Shown here: positions 46,988 through 56,508 of the stretch, one piece after another
How positions within the stretch are numbered: position 1 is the first letter of the stretch
Layout of the letters: each line of letters starts with the position of its first letter
Translations under genes and position numbers: made by a program
The notes under the pieces: model-generated
Told to the model about the DNA's origin: nothing
What the model saw: the letters and a program-made list of their open reading frames with translations, nothing else
The model's database searches: none
From: Notospermus geniculatus
Lineage: Eukaryota > Nemertea > Pilidiophora > Heteronemertea > Lineidae
Length of the DNA: 64,000 nucleotides
Direction of reading: 5' to 3'
Assembly (NCBI GenBank): GCA_002633025.1
Contig: NMRB01000008.1
Location: 687,739 to 751,738, forward strand

Positions 46988-49741
46988 ATGCATCGTCTGC
47001 AGAATGTTGAAGTCACCAGGGTTCCATGCTGTACGCCAGAGGTAGCTGAAACACAGGACATCGTCTTACTCGACCTTACCCGACTGAACAGGAGCATCAG
47101 CCAAGTCATCATGTCGGACAGAGACAATGTCGACACGGGGTTAGCTCCGCATGAACTTTATCAGAAAAGCAATCCGGGGTTGCTGAAGATTGACGTGACC
47201 AATCCAAGAGAATGGTACAAAAATGGCGAAAGGATTATAACGACATTTTATGACAAAAACACAGGTCGGCGGTCATTGAAAGGCAATAGGAGACATTCAC
47301 TTGACTCTGGGGTTAAGTCTAGCGGTGGTTTGCTATTACCCAGTGTTCATGAAAATAGAAGTGAGGTAGAGCGTTCGACGAGCAAGCGTGAAAATGGACG
47401 GTCGAATCGAGGTGCGAAAGCGTTTCCGTTCCTAAACCATGTCACTCATTATCGTTACATATCTGAACCTTCGTTAAATGTTGTGAATATGAATGGCAAT
47501 ATGGATAGGGACGAGGATAACGTCGGGTTGTGGACCGAAAACAAGGAGAATGCCCCGGAAGATGATCAGACGTTTGGAAAACAAAATGGTCGTCCGTCGC
47601 TGAGAAACGGCCACGCCCGGAATGGGACGGTCAGCGATTCGGAATTGGACACCGTCATGTTTCATAAGAAGAAAAAGCATCGTGGTGTGGGGAATGTGGG
47701 TTTCAGGGGTGGCTTGGAAAGCGTCATGGGGAAAACAAATAACACTCATTCAAAGCAGAGGAATATTTTACATGACACTATAAAGTTTGAGCAATACAAA
47801 CTGAAGCAGAAATCAATGCTGAAACTGAAATTCCCGGACTCGAACCCAACGCTGAAAACAAAACCAAGGCCTTATGTTTACAGTTTTCAACATGCTGTAC
47901 CACAGGAGTTAGATTATTCGCACATTGAATCAAAAATTGGACCGCTGATAGGCCTTCATTCGCAACATGGCACGGTCCCGCCCAACGAGGACGCGACGGT
48001 ACCGAACTCAGTATCCGACACAACCGTGCATGCAGTAAATCCCAAGTCATGTTTAAATTCGGCAAATGTCAGGCATAGCTTTGGTCTAGATATTTTGAAC
48101 GATCAAGACCAAGCCATGCCTTCCACAACACCGTCAGTAAAGGAGGGTCATTACGTGTATAAAGCACCCGGTGATGGATATTATCAGCGGTCCTTGAGTC
48201 TTACGCACGACGGTCCCCGCACGGCCATCGTCAACTTAGCACTCAGCAAGGACGTTCGATCGACGCCTTCTGACGGGCTCACCCCCTCGCTGAGTGGACG
48301 GAGCCGAAGAAGGAGAGCTAGCCGGGGAAACACAAACTCGACACCGGGAATTGAGTATCTTTCCAGTTTAGACGATGGGAGCATCTTCGACTACGAGACA
48401 GACGACGAAACCATCCGAAGCCTGGGACCAAGTCGTGCAACCACTGGGAGATACACTAGCATTAAAAGCGCTGCAAGTATGGCAAGTGATAAGACGCAAT
48501 TTACCACCAAAAACGCTGAAAACCGGGATTCTGAGGCACAATCTGCGGAGCATGGAGAATACAGAGAGGACTTTAGACTAGATTCGCCCTCAAAGAAATC
48601 TGTCCGATTCTCCCAAGCGGATGGCAAGGATGGTTCGACACCTCATCCGAAATCAGGTTTCGCAAAGAACAAGTCCGTCAAACAAAAGTCAGTGTTGAAG
48701 AAGTTCAACAAGATCGAGGTGTTCGGAGAAGTGTGCAGCAAAAAGTCTCCTCGAGAAGAACAAAGTTATCAACAAAATGGCGAGTTTTCCGAGCCCGTGG
48801 CAACGGCGAGCAAACCTTCCACCGCAACTGCAAGACCCCCAGTGTACAAACTTGACAAATCATTAAGTTCGAAGTCTGGCGAAGAAGATGACGAGTTCAT
48901 GACGCGTGTAGCTAGACTGGGATCTCCGACTGAGAGCAAAATGGTTGAAATAGTCGAGTCGTACCGGAGATATCTTGATAACGGAAATTCGGAGGACCCC
49001 ACGCCACGAACAGTGGCCGGGGTTGGTACAGCAGATAATGTTCAGCCAACTGAACACGAGGCGCGACAAAATGGGGTGGAGGGCGAGGCAAGACAAGAAC
49101 CGTCACCGAAACATGAGGACGCAACGGTCGAGGCAGATAAAGAACTGTCACCTGAAAAGGAGGACGCAAAGACCAAGGCAGGAAACGAACTGTCACCTGA
49201 ACAGGAGGACGCAAAGACTGAGGCAGGAAAAGAACTGTCACCTGAACAGGAGGACGCAACGGCGGAAGTAGGAAAAGAACTGTCACCTGAACAGGAGGAC
49301 GCAACGGCCGAGGCAGGAAACGAATTGTCACCTGAACATGAGGACGCAACGACTGAGGCAGGAAAAGAACTGTCACCTGAACAGGAGGACGCAACGGCCG
49401 AGGCAGAAAAAGAACTGTCACCTGAACATGAGGACGCAACTACTGAGGCAGGAAAAGAAGTGTCACCTGAACAGGACGCAACGACTGAGGCAGAAAAAGA
49501 ACTGTCACCTGAACAGGAGGACGCAACGGCCGAGGTAGGAAAAGAACTGTCACCTGAACAGGAGAACGTTACTACTGAGGCAAATGCAAAAGCAGACGAA
49601 GGACAGTATTTTGAAGAGAATGGGGTAGCAGGCGATGCAACCAAAATCGGAGAAATTAAAAATAATGCTGAGGAGCGAGAACAGCATGATCAGGAGCCCA
49701 AATTAGACGAGGACGTTGAAATTGAAAACGGACCAAAATGA
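46988..49741 (+). CDS. Uncharacterised acidic-repeat protein, copy 1 (~917 aa)
   Basis: I do not recognise this protein. It is one long exon after a splice-acceptor-like CCCTTTTCAG (46941-46950). The N-terminal ~60 residues look ordered (RLQNVEVTRVPCCTPEVAET, then DIVLLDLTRLNRSISQVIMS); the rest is Ser, Lys, Arg and Asp rich and likely disordered. Near the C terminus are 11 units of about 15 residues of the type ELSPEQEDATTEAGK (49097-49588). No signal peptide or membrane segment. Relative to copy 2 one G is missing after the ATG at 46968, which moves that ATG out of frame; the first in-frame ATG is 46988 (MHRLQNVEV), chosen here. Translation upstream stays open to the acceptor, so an upstream coding exon is possible. 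The frame ends IENGPK, but an overlapping +1 frame continues for about 60 codons (to 49913). AATAAA follows near 50143. Confidence 0.75.
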   Translation: MHRLQNVEVTRVPCCTPEVAETQDIVLLDLTRLNRSISQVIMSDRDNVDTGLAPHELYQKSNPGLLKIDVTNPREWYKNGERIITTFYDKNTGRRSLKGNRRHSLDSGVKSSGGLLLPSVHENRSEVERSTSKRENGRSNRGAKAFPFLNHVTHYRYISEPSLNVVNMNGNMDRDEDNVGLWTENKENAPEDDQTFGKQNGRPSLRNGHARNGTVSDSELDTVMFHKKKKHRGVGNVGFRGGLESVMGKTNNTHSKQRNILHDTIKFEQYKLKQKSMLKLKFPDSNPTLKTKPRPYVYSFQHAVPQELDYSHIESKIGPLIGLHSQHGTVPPNEDATVPNSVSDTTVHAVNPKSCLNSANVRHSFGLDILNDQDQAMPSTTPSVKEGHYVYKAPGDGYYQRSLSLTHDGPRTAIVNLALSKDVRSTPSDGLTPSLSGRSRRRRASRGNTNSTPGIEYLSSLDDGSIFDYETDDETIRSLGPSRATTGRYTSIKSAASMASDKTQFTTKNAENRDSEAQSAEHGEYREDFRLDSPSKKSVRFSQADGKDGSTPHPKSGFAKNKSVKQKSVLKKFNKIEVFGEVCSKKSPREEQSYQQNGEFSEPVATASKPSTATARPPVYKLDKSLSSKSGEEDDEFMTRVARLGSPTESKMVEIVESYRRYLDNGNSEDPTPRTVAGVGTADNVQPTEHEARQNGVEGEARQEPSPKHEDATVEADKELSPEKEDAKTKAGNELSPEQEDAKTEAGKELSPEQEDATAEVGKELSPEQEDATAEAGNELSPEHEDATTEAGKELSPEQEDATAEAEKELSPEHEDATTEAGKEVSPEQDATTEAEKELSPEQEDATAEVGKELSPEQENVTTEANAKADEGQYFEENGVAGDATKIGEIKNNAEEREQHDQEPKLDEDVEIENGPK
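49097..49588 (+). repeat. 45-bp coding minisatellite, 11 units
   Basis: Units of 45 bp (one of 42) such as GAACTGTCACCTGAACAGGA followed by GGACGCAACGACTGAGGCAG. All changes keep frame. The array accounts for most of the length difference from copy 2. The reverse strand is also open for 200 codons here, an artefact of the repeat. Confidence 0.9.
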
Positions 49742-50005
49742 TCAGGAGCAAAAATTCGTGGAGGATATTGAAATTGAGAAGGAAGCGGTGGGTGTAGGCA
49801 ATGAACCGCCGACGAATTCACGTGAAGGTGAAACAGAGGATCAGTCGAAGACGTTTAGTGGAGCAGGTGAAGTTTGTCCCGACGCGGTTGATCAAAATGA
49901 AGAGAATGACTGAGTGGAAACCACACCCTATGTTGTTGGTAGTGTCATTGCTCAATGCGTCAGTAGAAGAAGGGGAACCATGTTGGTAGTATAGGCCAGC
50001 CCAAA

Positions 50006-50060
50006 GATGAGCGAGATTGCCATATGCCATTAAATGGCAGAGATGGCAATCTCGCTCATC
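50006..50060. repeat. Hairpin 3' of repeat-protein gene, copy 1
   Basis: GATGAGCGAGATTGCCAT pairs perfectly with ATGGCAATCTCGCTCATC, with an additional inner TGCCAT/ATGGCA pair. It lies between the stop codon and the AATAAA, so it may be in the 3' UTR. The same hairpin occurs after copy 2. Confidence 0.8.
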
Positions 50061-50473
50061 TTGTAATACATTGTAATGTAATACATTACATCATTCTTTA
50101 TCCACATACGCATAAACTGTAAACTATGTACAAAGCTGAAATAAAGATAAACACAAGTCTCTTCATTGAAATACCGTATTTTTTATTGTACCTTATGCAC
50201 CTTGGCCCTTTTGCTTCATCTCCCAGCCATATAAGTGCATACATGTATGCAACTTTTCTGAGAAACTCTCCAGAGCCAGCAACATTTCAACATTTTGGAT
50301 AGGCTCCAGTGAACCCTACTTGTCCAGTACATACTTAGCAGAATACGGCGGATTCCTCACTCCCAAGTCAAACTCAAACGGTGTAAAGAAATAAGTCACA
50401 AATCATCAGCATTTTTATGTCTAATATATCTTATTTTGAGCTCTATTCCCATAGCAATTTATAGTGTAGAATG

Positions 50474-50535
50474 TAGAATGTACTTTGTAGTTCCTTGATT
50501 GACCTAGTGTTACCTCAGTCAAGTTCTCCCACTAG
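50474..50535. repeat. Spacer at the 5.1-kb duplication junction, inverted relative to 55526-55587
   Basis: The sequence GACCTAGTGTTACCTCAGTC and flanks read as the reverse complement of ACTGAGGTTACACTAGGTCA and flanks at 55526-55587, with about 85 percent match by eye. The junction into unit 2 follows immediately. Confidence 0.7.
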
Positions 50536-51459
50536 ACGGAGTTCACACCCGAGGCCAAGGAAAGAACAGTTTGTTAGGCCTACAGTCTGCTATATTCGGT
50601 TATAACCGCCTAATGATTTTGCCAATTGATTTAATGGGTCTATGAGATAACCGTGATTGATAAGTAACATAGGCCTATAGGAATATTCTACAAGAGTGAA
50701 TAAAAATTGTTCATATTGGGCTTTTATTGGCCTTTAATGGCCACTTCTTTCAATAGCGATGCCCGATATTTTAATGCTTCCTTTATGAATGAAGTGTTGT
50801 CTACCGGTATGTTAGTCTGGGCGCTGCTAAGCACAGAGTGGGACAAAAAACAACAAAACCCGACAATCCTGCATTATTTTGTCTGACGCGTCCATCTGAA
50901 AGAATTGATCTGAAGGGGGTACTTGAAAAGAACGCGCGAATAAAAAATCAGCGCTTTACTTCCTCAATATTAACACTGATAGATGTACTTTAGGCACTTT
51001 CATCACCGACACACTTTCTTACGAAGCTATTTTTTGTTGCGCGTTGGGCGTAAGATTCGAGGGGGGGGGGTGGCGAAGGGTGGAGAGTGAAGTAACACCC
51101 GAATCGAATACTTCGCCTCTTTTATCAGTTTCAGGAGCGCATTTGGTTCACGAGATTATCTTTCTTCAACACCCTAGGCAATCGAAAATCAATAATTCCC
51201 CATAAACGCGCCAGATAAATTGACCAAAGTAGTCTGATAGCCTCTGTATACAAGTCAAAAGAATGAACACTTAATCAAATAACCTAACCGCGTCATCAAT
51301 TATTCACCAGATTATGGCCTAGTGATTGTTGCAACCTGCCAGCAATCATTTCTTCATCGATTTGCCATCACTCATATTGCTAGAAGCTGCTAATAGAGAG
51401 GTTTAAGATCACGATGGCTAACGCTAACTAAAGACGTCACAAGCTACGTAAAATGCATA

Positions 51460-51577
51460 GAGTTTTCGCACAGCCCCCGAAACGCCAACCCGAACGGCGA
51501 ACCCATTGCTCGATGCCACGAAGAGAGCACCGAACTAACAAAAGGATAGATGTTTTTCGGGGGCTTTGCAAAAACTC
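51460..51577. mobile_element. TA-flanked MITE upstream of copy 2 (absent in unit 1)
   Basis: Ends are imperfect inverted repeats: GAGTTTTCGCACAGCCCCCG on the left; the right end reverse complemented is GAGTTTTTGCAAAGCCCCCG. TA lies on both sides (51458-51459, 51578-51579). Unit 1 at about 46328-46350 lacks it, although 15 other bases occur there. The 118-bp element is non-coding. Confidence 0.78.
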
Positions 51578-52225
51578 TATATTGAATAGCCCAAATATCG
51601 AGGATTACGTCATGACTGGCGTTTGCGTTTATAGTAGGCTATCTAAACCTCCCTAATCACTGAAATCTCTCTCAAGACTTTGCTTCTTGATGAAATTAAG
51701 TTCTTATAAAGTTTTTGTGGAATTCTGTTAGGATGGCTTTGTTTGGTCCCACTTTTTATTGGGTGGCAAAGTACAAAAAATTAAACTACATTATGGAAGA
51801 ATTTCGGGTGATTACACACCGAGATTAAGTTCGTTGTCATAAGAGCATGTTGGTTGTTATAGCGCACTCAAGTGTAATGGATTTCATAGAAGTTTAATAC
51901 GCTGATACTTCCATAATCCGCAATATAGACTGAGTTTTTATATACTTGATACTTAATAAAACGTTCGTCGTCGGCAGAAACAATCTCCTTTTCGCGGGAG
52001 TGTGGAAGACACCAAACCGATATTGAAACAACGTCTTCAGTTATTGGAGTCGCTGTATGTGTAAAATCGCATGACTGGCGTTTCTTGCTAGACCATCATC
52101 TTTCCGAGGCAAATCTAGCCATGGAGTTTTTTTACAAAGTTAGGACTGAACCCAATCAAAAACTTGAATGAACAGCCTTTTCTCATGAAAACTGTCTTTC
52201 CCTTTTCAGGTGTTAGCAAGACAAG

Positions 52226-54757
52226 ATGGCGGACGCCCGGGCCGTCATGCATCGTCTGCAGAATGTTGAAGTCACCAGGGTTCCATGCTGTACGCCAGAG
52301 GTAGCTGAAACACAGGACATCGTCTTACTCGACCTTACCCGACTGAACAGGAGCATCAGCCAAGTCATCATGTCGGACAGAGACAATGTCGACACGGGGT
52401 TAGCTCCGCATGAACTTTATCAGAAAAGCAATCCGGGGTTGTTGAAGATTGACGTGACCAATCCAAGAGAATGGTACAAAAATGGCGAAAGGATTATAAC
52501 GACATTTTATGACAAAAACACAGGTCGGCGGCGGTCATTGAAAGGCAATAGGAGACATTCACTTGACTCTGGGGTTAAGTCTAGCGGTGGTTTGCTATTA
52601 CCCAGTGTTCATGAAAATAGAAGTGAGGCTGACCGTTCGACGAGCAAGCGTGAAAATGGACGGTCGAATCGAGGTGCGAAAGCGTTTCCGTTCCTAAACC
52701 ATGTCACTCATTATCGTTACATATCTGAACCTTCTTTGAATGTTGTGAATATGAACGGCAATATGGATAGGGACGAGGATAACGTCGGGTTGTGGACGGA
52801 AAACAAGGAGAATGCCCCGGAAGACGACCAGACGTTTGGAAAACAAAATGGCCGTCCGTCGCCGAGAAACGGCCACGCCCGGAATGGGACGGTCAGCGAT
52901 TCGGAATTGGACACCGTCATGTTTCATAAGAAGAAAAAGCGTGGCGTGGGAAGTGTGGGTTTCAGGGGTGGCTTGGAAAGCGTCATGGGGAAAACAAATA
53001 ACACTCATTCAAAGCAGAGGAATATTTTACATGACACTATAAAGTTTGAGCAATACAAACTGAAGCAGAAATCAATGCTGAAACTGAAATTCCCGGACTC
53101 GAGCCCAACGCTGAAAACAAAACCAAGGCCTTACGTTTACAGTTTTCAACATGCTGTACCACAGGAGTTAGATTATTCGCACATTGGACCGCTGATAGGC
53201 CTCCATTCGCAACATGGCACGGTCCCGCCCAACGAGGAAGCGACGGTACCGAACTCAGTATCCGACACAACAGTGCGTGCAGTAAATCCCAAGTCGGGTT
53301 TAAATTCGGCAAATGTCAGGCATAGCTTTGGTCTAGATATTCTGAACGATCAAGACCAAGCCATGCCTTCCACTACACCGTCAGTAAAGGAGGGTCATTA
53401 CGTGTATAAAGCACCCGGTGATGGATATTATCAGCGGTCCTTGAGTCTTACGCACGACGCCGGCCCCCGCACGGCCATCGTCAACTTAGCACTCAGCAAG
53501 GACGTTCGATCGACGCCTTCTGACGGGCTCACCCCCTCGCTGAGTGGGCGGAGCCGAAGAAGGAGAGCTAGCCGGGGAAACACAAACTCCACACCGGGAA
53601 TTGAGTATCTTTCCAGTTTAGACGATGGGAGCATCTTCGACTACGAGACAGACGATGAAACCATCCGGAGCCTGGGACCAAGTCGTGCAACCACTGGGAG
53701 GTACACTAGCATTAAAAGCGCTGCAAGTATGGCAAGTGATAAGACGCAATTTACCACCAAAAACGCTGAAAACCGGGATTCTGAGGCACAATCAGGAGAA
53801 TACAGAGAGGACTTTAGACTAGATTCACCCTCAAAGAAATCTGTCCGATTCTCCCAAGCGGATGGCAAGGATGGTTCGACACCCCATCCGAAATCAGGTT
53901 TCGCAAAGAACAAGTCCGTCAAACAAAAGTCAGTGTTGAAGAAGTTCAACAAGATCGAGGTGTTCGGAGAAGTGTGCAGCAAAAAGTCTCCTCGAGAAGA
54001 ACAAAGTTATCAACAAAATGGTGAGTTTTCCGAGCCCGTGGCAACGGCGAGCAAACCTTCCACAGCAACTGCAAGACCCCCAGTGTACAAACTTGACAAA
54101 TCATTAAGTTCGAAGTCCGGCGAAGAAGATGACGAGTTCATGACGCGTGTAGCTAGACTGGGATCTCCGACTGAGAGCAAAATGGTTGAAATAGTCGAGT
54201 CGTACCGGAGATATCTTGATAACGGAAATTCGGAGGACCCCACACCGCGAACAGTGGCCGGGGCTGGTACAGCAGACAATGTTCAGCCAACTGAACACGA
54301 GGCGCGACAAAATGGGGTGGAGTTCGAGGCAAGACTAGAACCGTCACCGAAACATGAGGACGCAACGACTGAGGCAGAAAAAGAACCGTCACCGGAACAG
54401 AAGGACGCAAAGACCAAGGCAGGAAACGAACTCTCACCTGAACAGGAGGACGCAAAGACCAAGGCAGGAAACGAACTGTCACTTGAACAGGAGGACGCAA
54501 CGACTGAGGCAGGAAAAGAACTGTCACCTGAACAGGACGCCGCAACGGCCGAGGTAGGAAAAGAACTGTCACCTGAACAGGAGAACGTTACTACTGAGGC
54601 AAATGCAAAAGCAGACGAAGGACAGTATTTTGAAGAGAATGGGGTAGCAGGCGATGCAACCAAAATCGAAGAAATGAAAAATAATGCTGAGGAGCGAGAA
54701 CAGCATGATCAGGAGCCCAAATTAGACGAGGACGTTGAAATTGAAAACGGACGCTGA
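52226..54757 (+). CDS. Uncharacterised acidic-repeat protein, copy 2 (843 aa)
   Basis: Start ATG at 52226 is in good context (AAGATGGCG; MADARAVMHRLQNVEVTRV) and follows a splice-acceptor-like TTTTCAG, so a 5' UTR intron is likely. The protein matches copy 1 along its length, with small in-frame indels: copy 1 adds ESKI after DYSH; copy 2 has an extra Arg in GRRRSLKG. Motifs include basic and serine patches (RSRRRRASRGN, SKKSVRFSQADGK), a phosphosite-rich centre and a C-terminal array of 6 acidic units (54338-54607). It ends IENGR; as in copy 1 an overlapping +1 frame stays open to 54941 (ending DAVDQNEEND). No domain identified; likely disordered, intracellular. All indels between copies in the main frame preserve reading, which suggests selection or very recent common origin. 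Confidence 0.78.
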   Translation: MADARAVMHRLQNVEVTRVPCCTPEVAETQDIVLLDLTRLNRSISQVIMSDRDNVDTGLAPHELYQKSNPGLLKIDVTNPREWYKNGERIITTFYDKNTGRRRSLKGNRRHSLDSGVKSSGGLLLPSVHENRSEADRSTSKRENGRSNRGAKAFPFLNHVTHYRYISEPSLNVVNMNGNMDRDEDNVGLWTENKENAPEDDQTFGKQNGRPSPRNGHARNGTVSDSELDTVMFHKKKKRGVGSVGFRGGLESVMGKTNNTHSKQRNILHDTIKFEQYKLKQKSMLKLKFPDSSPTLKTKPRPYVYSFQHAVPQELDYSHIGPLIGLHSQHGTVPPNEEATVPNSVSDTTVRAVNPKSGLNSANVRHSFGLDILNDQDQAMPSTTPSVKEGHYVYKAPGDGYYQRSLSLTHDAGPRTAIVNLALSKDVRSTPSDGLTPSLSGRSRRRRASRGNTNSTPGIEYLSSLDDGSIFDYETDDETIRSLGPSRATTGRYTSIKSAASMASDKTQFTTKNAENRDSEAQSGEYREDFRLDSPSKKSVRFSQADGKDGSTPHPKSGFAKNKSVKQKSVLKKFNKIEVFGEVCSKKSPREEQSYQQNGEFSEPVATASKPSTATARPPVYKLDKSLSSKSGEEDDEFMTRVARLGSPTESKMVEIVESYRRYLDNGNSEDPTPRTVAGAGTADNVQPTEHEARQNGVEFEARLEPSPKHEDATTEAEKEPSPEQKDAKTKAGNELSPEQEDAKTKAGNELSLEQEDATTEAGKELSPEQDAATAEVGKELSPEQENVTTEANAKADEGQYFEENGVAGDATKIEEMKNNAEEREQHDQEPKLDEDVEIENGR
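54338..54607 (+). repeat. 45-bp coding minisatellite, 6 units
   Basis: Counterpart of 49097-49588 with five fewer units. The first and last units (EPSPKHEDATTEAEK, ELSPEQENVTTEANA) correspond between copies, so change occurred inside the array. Confidence 0.9.
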
Positions 54758-55027
54758 TAACCAAAATAATCAGGAGGGGAAATTCGGTGAGGATATTGAA
54801 ATTGAGAAGGAAGCGGTGGGTGTAGGCAATGAACCGCCAACGAATTCACGTGAAGGTGAAACAGACGATCAGTCGAAGACGGTTAGTGGAGCGGGTGAAG
54901 TTTGTCCCGACGCGGTTGATCAAAATGAAGAGAACGACTGAGTGGAAACCACACTCTCTGCTGGTAGTGTCATTGCTCAATGCGTCAGTACACGGGGAAC
55001 CATGTTGGTAGTATAGGCCAGCCCAAA

Positions 55028-55080
55028 GATGAGCGAGATTGCCATCTGCCATCAAATGGCAGATGGCTATCTCGCTCATC
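55028..55080. repeat. Hairpin 3' of repeat-protein gene, copy 2
   Basis: Two 25-base arms (55028-55052 and 55056-55080) pair with one mismatch around a CAA loop. The copy 1 version differs in the inner stem but keeps pairing over its outer 18 bases. Confidence 0.82.
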
Positions 55081-55498
55081 TTGTAATACATTGTAATGTA
55101 ATACATTACATCATTCTTTATCCACATACGCATAAACTGTAAACTATGTACAAAGCTGAAATAAAGATAAACACAAGTCTCTTCATTGAAATACCGTATT
55201 TTTTATTGTACCTTATGCACCTTGTCCCTTTTGCTTCATCTCCCAGCCATATAAGTGCATACATGTATGCAACTTTTCTGAGAAACTCTCCAGAGCCAGC
55301 AACATTTCAACATTTTGGATGGGCTCCAGTGAACCCTACTTGTCCAGTACATACTGAGCAGAATACGGCGGATTCCTCACTCCCAAGTCAAACTCAAATG
55401 GTGAAAAGAAATAAAAGTCACAAATCATCAGCATTTTTATGTCAAATATATATTATTTTGAGTTCCATTCCCACAGCAATTTATAGTGCCTTTCAATG

Positions 55499-56508
55499 GT
55501 AAAGGCAGTTTCTCCACTTGGAGATCAGTGGGAGAATCTGACTGAGGTTACACTAGGTCAATCATGGAACTACCAAGTACACTCTACTAGTCTATGGAGT
55601 AGAGCAACCAACCGGTTTCAATCATCCTCCCATGCGGTGATCCTCACACATACCGGTGGATGAGATTCAACTGGAGAGCAGAAATGGCAGTGTGTGATCA
55701 CAATAGACACCTGCCAATATCTATATTGCTAAAATCCTCCAGGAGAGGGTGTTGGTTAGGGGCACATAACATTTTTGGCTTGCAAATCTACTTAACTTAT
55801 TTCTGTTGACAAGGAGGCCTCTTCCAAGTATCATCACCAGACACAGGCAAACATGTAAACATCTGCACACCATTGCAAAACACATTTACCATTATAAATA
55901 CTTCAGGCACTTGGCCAAAGGAAGATTTGATAAATACATTGTATACATTGTATATGGCCAACCCCTTCATTTTGGTGTTGTTGGAAGCATCTAAATCAAA
56001 GTTCACAGACACGTAGTCAATGGAACATATTTCGCAAGATCATCGCCTGGTAGTTGATGCATGTATTGTTTTGCTGTCAGATTTCACATGTAACATTCAA
56101 CTTGCAAACTAATTCTTGCAATATTCAGGTGTTACCATGGTTACTGGTACATGGTTAACAATCAGAATATGCTGTACCAGCTTACCTGTAACTAAAACAC
56201 TGAATGAAACAGGTAATTGAATGAACCAATGAAAGTAAACAATGAAAAATGAACACGAAATCAGAGACCAGGAAAAACGTGGATTTTTTGGTAGTTTACT
56301 TAAATCACTTCTGTCATTACCAACACATTATCAACAACACGAAAAAGAGACAGGTGTGTCCAAACAAGGCAGTGGAGGACAACCACCAGTGGAGGGACAA
56401 ATTACGTGGAACAAATTTTACTCCCTTTCCCACTGTGAAGAATGTTTTGATTTTCTGACAAAGTGAGAAACACCTGGTAGAAATTCAAGTCTAGATCCAC
56501 AACCCATG
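55499..56508. other. Intergenic between the duplicated gene and the SENP gene
   Basis: Contains the inverted segment 55526-55587 and otherwise AT-rich sequence, presumably including the 3' UTR of the minus-strand protease gene. Short open frames show no domain. Confidence 0.5.

Larger units (their letters stand above)
45407..50467. repeat. Tandem duplication of ~5.1 kb, unit 1
   Basis: GACGGAGTTCACACCCGAGG opens this unit at 45407 and the second at 50536 (offset 5129). Homology runs through non-coding upstream DNA, the single-exon gene and 3' sequence to TTTATAGTG at 50467 and 55498. Differences are small indels, repeat number and one mobile-element insertion. Confidence 0.9.
50536..55498. 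repeat. Tandem duplication of ~5.1 kb, unit 2
   Basis: Second copy of 45407-50467. It contains an extra 118-bp element at 51460-51577 and a shorter coding repeat array. Confidence 0.9.

Noticed and set aside
49097-49588. Regular repeats considered as a CRISPR array
   Set aside because: Units are contiguous and coding with no unique spacers, and the genome is an animal's.
49042-49644. Long minus-strand open frame (200 codons) over the repeat-protein gene
   Set aside because: It is the antisense of the 45-bp coding minisatellite; its SSCSGDSSFPAS periodicity mirrors the repeat and it has no independent start or splice context.
49700-49760. Firm claim of programmed +1 ribosomal frameshifting in the repeat-protein gene
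   Set aside because: No recognised slippery site or stimulatory structure was identified; an ancestral frameshift or unseen splice is equally likely, so it is listed only as an open observation.
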